A stretch of DNA of 7,441 nt from Flavobacteriaceae bacterium (GTDB lineage: Bacteria > Bacteroidota > Bacteroidia > Flavobacteriales > Flavobacteriaceae). Under the pieces are notes generated by a model that was not told the DNA's origin, searched no databases, and was given only the letters and a program-made list of their open reading frames with translations. A program made the translations under genes and the position numbers. Shown here one piece after another: positions 1-6,367 of this stretch; within the stretch, counting starts at the first letter, position 1, and each line of letters starts with the position of its first letter. The DNA lies in assembly GCA_018662905.1 (NCBI GenBank), contig JABJFE010000033.1:1-7441 (forward strand). Direction: 5' to 3'.

Positions 1-274
1 AATGGTCGATACAAATTGTGACCCTAGACAAGTAGATTACGCTATTCCATCAAACGATGATGCTTCCAAATCAATTGATATTGTTTTAAATCATGTTTCA
101 ATCGCTATAAAAGAAGGATTGTCTGAAAGAATGAAAGAAAAGGAAATTGCTGAAGTTAAAAAAGAGAAAGAAGAAGGATCAGCTAAATCTGAAGAAACAC
201 CTAATGATAAACCTGAAACTGAAACTAAAGAAAAAAAGAAAAGAACGAGAGTTTCTAAAAAAACTGAATCATAA
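1..274 (+). CDS. rpsB: 30S ribosomal protein S2, 3' end (partial)
   Basis: This is the C-terminal part of ribosomal protein S2, a structural protein of the small ribosomal subunit that also helps anchor S1. The gene starts left of the window; the reading frame enters at base 2, so the first Met seen is internal. The recognisable S2 signature is the run VDTNCDP followed by VDYAIPSNDDA (visible residues 2-21), which corresponds to the conserved VDTN...IPGNDDA block near the end of the S2 core. A helix follows (IDIVLNHVSIAIKEG), then about 48 residues rich in Lys and Glu with a basic end (KKKRTRVSKKTES). Such charged low-complexity tails are longer than in E. coli S2 and are probably disordered. 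The stop codon is 2 nt before tsf, the usual partner of rpsB, so the two are almost certainly cotranscribed. The identification is firm; only the amount missing upstream is unknown. Confidence 0.95.
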   Translation, partial: MVDTNCDPRQVDYAIPSNDDASKSIDIVLNHVSIAIKEGLSERMKEKEIAEVKKEKEEGSAKSEETPNDKPETETKEKKKRTRVSKKTES

Positions 275-276
275 TT

Positions 277-1101
277 ATGACAAAAATAACTGCATCAGAC
301 GTAAATAATCTTAGAAAAATTTCGGGAGCTGGAATAATGGATTGTAAAAATGCCTTAGTTGAAGCCAATGGTGATACTGAAACTGCTATAGAAATTTTAA
401 GAAAGAAAGGACAAAAGGTAGCTGCCAAAAGAGCTGACAGAGAATCTTCTGAAGGAGCAGCTATTGCTAAAGTTAATTCAGACAATACAATTGGAGTTAT
501 CATTTCGCTTAACTGTGAAACTGATTTTGTTGCAAAAAACGAAACTTTTATTGATTTAGCTAATGAACTTGCAGAGTTAGCTATATCGCATAAAACAATG
601 GATGATTTTTTAAATTGCGAAATTGATTCCATGACAGTAAATGAAAAACTTATACAACAAACTGGAGTTATTGGAGAAAAATTAGTAATAGGCAACTTTG
701 AAAAAATTTCTGCCGGATATGTTGGGAAATACATTCATGCAGGAAATAAAATTGCTACGATTGTAGGTTTTTCTAAATCTGTTGATGGAATTGAAGAAGC
801 TTCAAAAAATGTTGCTATGCAGGCAGCTGCAATGAATCCTATAGCTTTAGATGAAAACGGCGTTGATCAAAAAACAATCGAAAAAGAAATTGAAATTGCA
901 AAAGATCAACTTAGACAAGAAGGTAAGCCAGAAGCTATGCTTGACAATATTGCAAAAGGAAAATTAAAAAGATTTTTTAAAGATAATACCTTAGTAAATC
1001 AAGATTACATAAAAGATAATAAACAAAGTGTTGCTAACTACGTTAAATCTGTCGACAATGATTTGACTGTGACAAATTTTAAAAGAGTTAGTTTATCCTA
1101 A
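277..1101 (+). CDS. tsf: Elongation factor Ts (EF-Ts)
   Basis: EF-Ts is the cytoplasmic guanine nucleotide exchange factor that releases GDP from EF-Tu during translation elongation. The 274-residue product is full length for the family. Residues 1-50 form the N-terminal UBA-like domain that contacts EF-Tu (ITASDVNNLRKISGAGIMDCK, then KKGQKVAAKRADR). The hallmark TDFVAKN lies at residues 82-88, where the Asp-Phe pair enters the EF-Tu nucleotide site in characterised homologues. The dimerisation core follows, with AMQAAAMNP at 180-188 and a conserved C-terminal block GKPEAMLDNIAKGKLKRFF at 217-234. The ATG is preferred because the UBA domain begins directly after it and it lies 2 nt from the rpsB stop. 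No Shine-Dalgarno motif is visible upstream, so translation may be coupled to rpsB or initiated without one. Nothing is missing or broken. The following gap of 65 nt separates it from pyrH. Confidence 0.97.
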   Translation: MTKITASDVNNLRKISGAGIMDCKNALVEANGDTETAIEILRKKGQKVAAKRADRESSEGAAIAKVNSDNTIGVIISLNCETDFVAKNETFIDLANELAELAISHKTMDDFLNCEIDSMTVNEKLIQQTGVIGEKLVIGNFEKISAGYVGKYIHAGNKIATIVGFSKSVDGIEEASKNVAMQAAAMNPIALDENGVDQKTIEKEIEIAKDQLRQEGKPEAMLDNIAKGKLKRFFKDNTLVNQDYIKDNKQSVANYVKSVDNDLTVTNFKRVSLS

Positions 1102-1166
1102 TTAATTTAAAATTCAATACTGTTCTTTTTTTAATTTAATTGTAATCATTAACTATATTTACATTA

Positions 1167-1874
1167 ATGATTTATAAAAGAGTACTACTCAAACTTAGCG
1201 GAGAAGCATTATTAGGTGAAAGAAGCTATGGGATTGACCCTAAAAGAATCGCTCAATATGCAAAAGAAATCAAAACTGTTACCGAACTAGGACTTGAAGT
1301 TGCCGTAGTTATTGGTGGTGGTAATATATTTAGAGGTGTTTCAGCAGCTAGTAATGGAATAGATCGTGTTCAAGGTGATTACATGGGTATGCTTGCTACG
1401 GTTATAAACGGTATGGCCCTACAAAGTGCACTTGAAGAAGAAAATGTTCAAACAAGATTACAAACTGCTATAAAAATTGAAGCTGTTGCTGAGCCTTATA
1501 TTAAAAGAAAAGCCGTAAGACATTTAGAAAAAAAAAGGGTTGTGATTTTTGGTGGGGGAACAGGTAATCCTTTTTTTACAACTGATTCTGCTGCAGTTTT
1601 GAGAGCAATCGAAATAAGTGCTGATGTAATATTAAAAGGGACTCGTGTTAATGGAGTTTATGATTCTGATCCAGAAAAAAATAAAAATGCCATTAAATTT
1701 GATGCTATTTCTTTTCAAGATGTAATCAATAAGAATCTAAAAATAATGGATTCAACTGCATTTACTTTAAGTCAAGAAAACAACTTGCCAATTATAGTTT
1801 TTAATATGAACAAAGCTGGTAATCTATTGAAATTAATTAATGGTGATAAAATAGGAACCTCTATAAAAAATTAA
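1167..1874 (+). CDS. pyrH: UMP kinase (uridylate kinase)
   Basis: PyrH transfers the gamma phosphate of ATP to UMP, giving UDP, in cytoplasmic pyrimidine nucleotide synthesis; bacterial family members are hexamers of the amino acid kinase fold. The 235-residue length is typical. Visible motifs in order are the N-terminal strand and phosphate loop KLSGEAL (9-15), the glycine-rich VVIGGGNIFRG (47-57), the UMP-contacting DYMGMLATVING (71-82), the TRLQTAIKIEAVAEPYI stretch (97-112), GGGTGNPFFTTDSAA (129-143) and the nucleotide-site segment TRVNGVYDSDP (159-169). All expected key residues appear present. The start at 1167 puts the KLSGE motif at the normal distance from the N-terminus. It is flanked by tsf and frr, the common bacterial arrangement, and ends 2 nt before frr, implying shared transcription with frr. 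The upstream 65 nt are AT-rich and contain only a weak promoter-like string. Confidence 0.97.
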   Translation: MIYKRVLLKLSGEALLGERSYGIDPKRIAQYAKEIKTVTELGLEVAVVIGGGNIFRGVSAASNGIDRVQGDYMGMLATVINGMALQSALEEENVQTRLQTAIKIEAVAEPYIKRKAVRHLEKKRVVIFGGGTGNPFFTTDSAAVLRAIEISADVILKGTRVNGVYDSDPEKNKNAIKFDAISFQDVINKNLKIMDSTAFTLSQENNLPIIVFNMNKAGNLLKLINGDKIGTSIKN

Positions 1875-1876
1875 TT

Positions 1877-2428
1877 GTGGAAGAATTAGAATTTATTATT
1901 GAAGCCTGTGAAGAATCAATGACAAATGCTGTAAAACATCTTGAAAGAGAATTATTAAACATAAGAGCTGGAAAAGCAAATCCAACTATGCTTTCGAGCG
2001 TTAAACTAGATTATTATGGGTCTACTACACCATTATCTCAAGTAGCAAACATCAATACTCCAGATGCTCAAACACTTTCTGTACAACCCTGGGAAAAAGA
2101 TAAATTACAGGATATAGAGAAAGCTATTCAAATTGCAAATTTAGGATTCAACCCAATGAACAATGGAGAGTCTATCATAATTAGCATTCCTCCATTAACT
2201 GAAGAAAGAAGAAAAGAATTAGTTAAAATAGCGAAATCTGAAATTGAAGATGCTAAAATTAGTATTAGAAATTCAAGAAAAGATGCTAATAATGAAATAA
2301 AAAAAATTGAAATTTCTACTGATCAAAAAGCTATTTCAGAAAAGGAAATTCAAACTTTAACAGATAACTACATCACAAGAATAGACGAAATTTTTTCGTC
2401 AAAAGAAAAAGAAATTCTTTCTATTTAA
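1877..2428 (+). CDS. frr: Ribosome recycling factor (RRF)
   Basis: RRF acts with EF-G to split the post-termination ribosome so that its subunits can be reused. The 183-residue product matches the usual length of about 185. Domain I, the three-helix bundle, comprises about residues 1-29 and 105-183; domain II is about 30-104. Conserved stretches are LLNIRAGKANPTML (26-39), YYGSTTPLSQVANINTPD (46-63), QPWEK (70-74), ANLGFNPMNNG (87-97), PPLTEERRKEL (105-115) and IRNSRKDANNEIKK (130-143), whose arginines align with ribosome-contacting ones in E. coli RRF. The start is GTG at 1877. The first in-frame ATG (1919) would remove 14 residues of the conserved first helix, and an in-frame TGA at 1844-1846 limits upstream extension, leaving only a rare ATT at 1874 as an alternative. 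The gene begins 2 nt after the pyrH stop, suggesting translational coupling. Confidence 0.97.
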   Translation: MEELEFIIEACEESMTNAVKHLERELLNIRAGKANPTMLSSVKLDYYGSTTPLSQVANINTPDAQTLSVQPWEKDKLQDIEKAIQIANLGFNPMNNGESIIISIPPLTEERRKELVKIAKSEIEDAKISIRNSRKDANNEIKKIEISTDQKAISEKEIQTLTDNYITRIDEIFSSKEKEILSI

Positions 2429-2455
2429 ACTATATCCCTTTGAATAATTTAATCA

Positions 2456-4828
2456 ATGAGTAAATCAAAAAATTCCATAAGTTGGGAAAAATTTGCTCGG
2501 TTAATTTTAAGAAATAGAATTCTTTTTTTAGTTCTTATACTAGTAAATACTATTTTTCTTTCTACCCAGTGGAAAAATATTCGTTTTAGCTATTCTGAGG
2601 CTAACCTAATGCCTAAAGACCATCCGTTTAATGTAGCTTACGATAATTTCGTTGATGTATTTGGAGAGGAAGGAAATCTTTTAATAATAGCTGTAAACGA
2701 TTCTTTATTATTTGATAAAAAAAATTTTAACTCATGGATTAAACTTAGCGATTCTTTTAAATCAAAAAAAGAGGTTAATAATGTTCTTCATGTAGGGAAT
2801 TTTCCTGTTATTACTAAAAATAAATTTAAAAAAGAATTTATAATTGATTCTGTTAAAAACGAATCATTTTCTAGTAATAATAAAATAGATGAATTCAAAA
2901 GTTTACTTTTTAATGATTTTCCTTTCTACGAAAACATACTATTTAATAAAAAAAGTGAAACGATACAGACGGCCATATATCTTAATAAGGAAGTAATAAA
3001 CAACATTGAGAGAATAGATTTTGTAAATAATATTTTTGTACCTGCTATTGAAGAGTTCGAAAAACAGAGTAATATAAATGTTAGAATTTCTGGTATGCCT
3101 TATATCAGAACCATGAATGCTCAGAACATTATGGACGAGATAGGTAAATTTGTAATAATTGCTATCTGTGTTACAATTTGTATTTTCTTTTTCTTTTTTA
3201 GATCATATAGAGCAACACTAATCACTTTAAGTGTTGTGATTACTGGAGTAATGTGGGCATTAGGAGTGCTAGGATTATTACAGTTTGAAATAACAGTTCT
3301 AACTGCGCTTATTCCGCCTTTAATAATTGTCATTGGAGTTCCAAACTGTATTTTTTTAATAAATAAATACCAGCATGAAGTAAAAAAACACGGAAATCAA
3401 GCTAGATCATTACAAAGAGTAATTTCTAAAATTGGAAATGCAACATTAATGACAAATATTACAACTGCTTGTGGATTTGCAACATTTATTTTAACTGATA
3501 GTCAGGTTTTAAAAGAATTTGGAGTAGTTGCATCAATCAATATTATGGTAATTTTTATATTATCTATTTTATTAATTCCTATTATTTACAGCTTTTTACC
3601 ATTACCTAAAAAAAAGCATTTAAAACATTTGAATAATGACTGGTTAAACTCATTTGTTGACTTTTTAGGTAACACTGTTAAAAAAAGAAGAATTCCAGTA
3701 TTTATTATTTCTATACTTTGTTTATGTGTGAGTATTGTTGGAATGAATAAAATTGAAATTTCAGGGAACTTAATTGAAGATATGCCTTCAAAATCGGAAT
3801 TTGTTAAAGACATTAAGTTTTTTGAGAAGGAGTTTAAAGGGGTTTTACCATTAGAAATAATGATAGATAGCAGAAGAAAAAATGGAATAACTCGATTGGC
3901 AAATCTTAAAAGGATGAATGATTTTCATGAGCATATTTTAAAAATTCCTGAGCTTTCAAACCCTATTTCTGTAGTTAATCTTTCAAAATATATAAAACAG
4001 TCTTTTTACAACGGAAATCCCAATTATTTTCAAATACCATCATCACAGGAAAATACTTTTATTTCAGGCTATCTAAAAAACTCTAATCTCAAGCTTGGAG
4101 AAAAAAATAGCTATATCAATGAAACAGGACAAATAGCTAGAATTACAACAATGATTGGTGAAATTGATACAGAGAGAATGGAAGGTATTGAAGCTAGTTT
4201 ACTTAAAGGTATTGAACTGTACTTTCCAAATGACAGATTTGACGTAACCCTCACTGGAAAAACACTTGGCTATCTTAAAGGGACAAAATTCCTTATTAAG
4301 AATTTACTAATTTCTCTTTTTTTAGCCATTATACTTATTTCATTAATGATTACATATTTATTTAGATCTTACAAAATGGTGATAATTTCACTAGTTCCAA
4401 ATATTCTTCCTTTACTTTTCACAGCCGGAGTTATGGGATTTCTAAATATCCCTATAAAACCTTCAACAATTTTAGTTTTTAGTATAGCTTTTGGCATTTC
4501 AGTTGATGACACTATTCATTTCCTAGTAAAATATAGACAAGAATTAATAGCAAATAACTGGAAAATCAGAAAATCAGTTTTTTCATCTCTAAGAGAAACT
4601 GGGATTAGTATGTTTTACACTTCTGTTGTTTTATTTTTTGGGTTTTCAGTTTTCATGACCTCTAGTTATGGTGGAACAATTGCACTGGGCGGGTTAGTTT
4701 CTACTACTTTACTTTTTGCAATGTTGGCTAACTTGGTTCTGTTGCCTTCACTTTTAATTTCCCTTGAAAAAAATATTTCAAATAAAATTGACATGAAGGA
4801 TCCTAAAATAAAATTAGACTCAGATTAA
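2456..4828 (+). CDS. RND-superfamily (MMPL/patched-like) membrane transporter
   Basis: This 790-residue inner-membrane protein has the duplicated RND layout of the MMPL/patched-like predicted exporters (COG1033 type). Helix 1 is at about 17-37, the first extracytoplasmic domain 38-231, helices 2-6 about 232-381, a basic cytoplasmic link with helix 7 at about 412-432, the second extracytoplasmic domain 433-611 and helices 8-12 about 612-770. The halves are visibly homologous: FRSYRATLITL pairs with FRSYKMVIISL, and the helix 4 end NCIFLINKYQHE pairs with helix 10 DTIHFLVKYRQE. Helix 10 carries the acidic pair D684-D685 expected for proton coupling. The matching helix 4 positions are P296-N297, so the first half lacks the acid. 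Substrate is unknown; hydrophobic or lipid-like cargo is typical of relatives, but that is inference. It starts 27 nt after frr, so it is probably cotranscribed. No membrane-fusion or outer-membrane partner gene is adjacent, unlike HAE1-type tripartite pumps. Confidence 0.9.
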   Translation: MSKSKNSISWEKFARLILRNRILFLVLILVNTIFLSTQWKNIRFSYSEANLMPKDHPFNVAYDNFVDVFGEEGNLLIIAVNDSLLFDKKNFNSWIKLSDSFKSKKEVNNVLHVGNFPVITKNKFKKEFIIDSVKNESFSSNNKIDEFKSLLFNDFPFYENILFNKKSETIQTAIYLNKEVINNIERIDFVNNIFVPAIEEFEKQSNINVRISGMPYIRTMNAQNIMDEIGKFVIIAICVTICIFFFFFRSYRATLITLSVVITGVMWALGVLGLLQFEITVLTALIPPLIIVIGVPNCIFLINKYQHEVKKHGNQARSLQRVISKIGNATLMTNITTACGFATFILTDSQVLKEFGVVASINIMVIFILSILLIPIIYSFLPLPKKKHLKHLNNDWLNSFVDFLGNTVKKRRIPVFIISILCLCVSIVGMNKIEISGNLIEDMPSKSEFVKDIKFFEKEFKGVLPLEIMIDSRRKNGITRLANLKRMNDFHEHILKIPELSNPISVVNLSKYIKQSFYNGNPNYFQIPSSQENTFISGYLKNSNLKLGEKNSYINETGQIARITTMIGEIDTERMEGIEASLLKGIELYFPNDRFDVTLTGKTLGYLKGTKFLIKNLLISLFLAIILISLMITYLFRSYKMVIISLVPNILPLLFTAGVMGFLNIPIKPSTILVFSIAFGISVDDTIHFLVKYRQELIANNWKIRKSVFSSLRETGISMFYTSVVLFFGFSVFMTSSYGGTIALGGLVSTTLLFAMLANLVLLPSLLISLEKNISNKIDMKDPKIKLDSD

Positions 4829-4855
4829 TTTAATAATAAAACCAATTCAAAACTT

Positions 4856-4863
4856 TATATTTG
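4856..4863 (+). promoter_or_regulatory. Candidate Bacteroidota -7 promoter element before asnS
   Basis: The octamer TATATTTG fits the Bacteroidota sigma-A -7 consensus TAnnTTTG exactly. It sits in the 63-nt gap between the transporter gene and asnS, ending 28 nt before the asnS ATG, which would leave a short leader of about 20-25 nt. No clear TTG or TTTG -33 element is seen at the expected spacing of about 17-23 nt upstream; that stretch is A-rich. In such AT-rich DNA an isolated match can arise by chance. I infer that asnS, and perhaps rpoN, may have their own promoter in addition to read-through. Confidence 0.4.
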
Positions 4864-4891
4864 ATAGAGATTTTCAAAAGCTAAATTAAAC

Positions 4892-6316
4892 ATGACAGTT
4901 AAAGATTTATTTTTAAATACTCCCATTTCAAAAAAAATTTCTGTAAAAGGATGGGTTAAAACTTTTCGAGCTAATAGATTTATTTCTTTGAACGATGGAT
5001 CAACATTTCAAAGTATTCAATGTGTTGTAGATTACGAAAACACTGATCATGAAATTTTAAACAATATTAATTCGGGAGCATCAATAAAAATTACTGGTGT
5101 CTTAATCGAAAGTCAAGGTAAAGGTCAGAAAATCGAAATTAAAGTTGAAAAAATTGAAATTTTAGGTAAATGTAACCCTGAAGACTATCCTATACAACCT
5201 AAAAAACACAGTTTAGAATTTTTGAGAGAAAATGCTCACTTAAGAGTTAGAACCAATACATTTAGTTCAATATTTCGAATTAGGTCAAGTATATCATATG
5301 CAATTCATAAATATTTTAAAGAAAATGGATTTGTATATGTTAACACACCCATTGTTACTGGAAGTGATGCTGAAGGTGCAGGTGAAATGTTTAAAGTAAC
5401 AACACTTGATATTAATAATGCTGAACTCGATAGTGAAAATATAATTGATTTTTCTAAAGATTTTTTTGGAAAAGAAACTAACCTTACTGTATCAGGTCAA
5501 CTTGAAGCTGAAAGTATGGCTATGGGACTAGGTAATGTTTACACATTTGGACCTACTTTTAGAGCAGAAAATTCTAATACCTCTAGACATTTAGCTGAAT
5601 TTTGGATGGTAGAACCTGAAATGGCTTTTTGTGACCTAGATAATAACATGGATGTAGCAGAAAACTTCATAAAGGAAGTTTTAAAATATGTTATTAATGA
5701 TTGTAAAGAGGATTTAATTTTTCTTAACGAAAGATTAATAAATGAAGATAAAACAAAACCCTTAAAAGACAGAAATGAACTTAACTTAATTGATAGATTA
5801 AATTTTGTTGTCAATAATGATTTTGTAAGAATAAACTATACTGAAGCCTTTGAAATTCTTAGAAGTTCTAAGCCCAACAAAAAGAAAAAATTTAAATACC
5901 CTGTAAATGAGTGGGGTGTAGATCTTCAAAGTGAACACGAACGTTTTTTAGTAGAAAAACATTTCAAAAAACCTGTAATTATATATGATTATCCTGCTAA
6001 AATTAAAGCATTTTATATGAGAATGAATGAGGATGGAAAAACAGTTAGAGCTATGGATATATTATTTCCAGGAATAGGTGAAATTGTTGGAGGATCGCAA
6101 AGAGAAGAAAGATTAGATGTTTTAAAAGAAAGAATTTCAGAACTTAATATCGACGAAAAAGAACTGTGGTGGTACCTTGATCTAAGAAAATACGGTACAG
6201 TCAAACATAGTGGATTTGGATTAGGACTGGAAAGACTTATTTTATTTGCTACTGGAATGACTAATATTAGAGATGTAATTCCTTTCCCAAGAACACCAAA
6301 AAATGCTGAATTTTAA
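4892..6316 (+). CDS. asnS: Asparaginyl-tRNA synthetase (AsnRS)
   Basis: AsnRS attaches asparagine to tRNA-Asn in the cytoplasm using ATP. The 474-residue protein is normal length for bacterial AsnRS. An N-terminal OB-fold anticodon-binding domain (about 1-95) contains VKGWVKTFRANRFISLNDGS. The class II catalytic core follows. Motif 1 lies near 143-158 (ENGFVYVNTPIVTGSD), with the adjacent EGAGEMFKV. The segment LTVSGQLEAES (198-208) is typical of AsnRS and helps separate it from AspRS. Motif 2 is at about 219-246, with FRAEN (223-227) and RHLAEFWMVEPEMAF (232-246). Motif 3 is at about 441-467, with GFGLGLERL and its arginine R448, ending in IRDVIPFPRTP. The lysine-rich linker at 327-335 is unremarkable. 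The ATG at 4892 places the OB-fold correctly; no Shine-Dalgarno motif precedes it. It follows the transporter gene after 63 nt and precedes rpoN by 51 nt. AspRS or LysRS are the only realistic alternatives and fit less well. Confidence 0.96.
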   Translation: MTVKDLFLNTPISKKISVKGWVKTFRANRFISLNDGSTFQSIQCVVDYENTDHEILNNINSGASIKITGVLIESQGKGQKIEIKVEKIEILGKCNPEDYPIQPKKHSLEFLRENAHLRVRTNTFSSIFRIRSSISYAIHKYFKENGFVYVNTPIVTGSDAEGAGEMFKVTTLDINNAELDSENIIDFSKDFFGKETNLTVSGQLEAESMAMGLGNVYTFGPTFRAENSNTSRHLAEFWMVEPEMAFCDLDNNMDVAENFIKEVLKYVINDCKEDLIFLNERLINEDKTKPLKDRNELNLIDRLNFVVNNDFVRINYTEAFEILRSSKPNKKKKFKYPVNEWGVDLQSEHERFLVEKHFKKPVIIYDYPAKIKAFYMRMNEDGKTVRAMDILFPGIGEIVGGSQREERLDVLKERISELNIDEKELWWYLDLRKYGTVKHSGFGLGLERLILFATGMTNIRDVIPFPRTPKNAEF

Positions 6317-6367
6317 TATTAAAATCTTCATTAAGTTTTTTTGTATTTTTAATACTTATTAGAACAA

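Noticed and set aside
255..734. Minus-strand open frame of 159 codons opposite tsf
   Set aside because: It lies wholly over the rpsB end and tsf, which are strongly recognised. The translation is Ser/Ile/Phe-rich low-information sequence with no recognisable motif, as expected of an antisense shadow in AT-rich DNA.
1154..1161. TATATTTA as a possible -7 promoter element for pyrH
   Set aside because: It lacks the final G of TAnnTTTG, ends only 5 nt before the ATG, and the nearest TTG (1140-1142) is just 11 nt upstream, too close for a -33 element.
1102..1166. T-rich gap between tsf and pyrH as a terminator
   Set aside because: There is a run of seven Ts near 1125-1131, but no convincing stem precedes it. 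I see nothing else in this gap.
2429..2455. CCCTTTG before the transporter gene as a promoter element
   Set aside because: The bases before TTTG do not fit TAnn, and the gap is only 27 nt, so read-through from frr is the simpler explanation.
3121..3813. Two minus-strand open frames (3121-3333 and 3586-3813) opposite the transporter gene
   Set aside because: Both are short, lie antisense to a clear membrane protein and resemble no known family.
5539..6204. Minus-strand open frames (5539-5814 and 6013-6204) opposite asnS
   Set aside because: They oppose the conserved catalytic motifs of AsnRS and show no motif of their own.
6317..6354. Inverted repeat TATTAAAA (6317-6324) / TTTTAATA (6347-6354) after asnS as a terminator
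   Set aside because: The 8-bp stem is entirely A/T with a 22-nt loop and would be unstable. No GC-rich hairpin with a following T-run is seen; such repeats are expected by chance in this composition.
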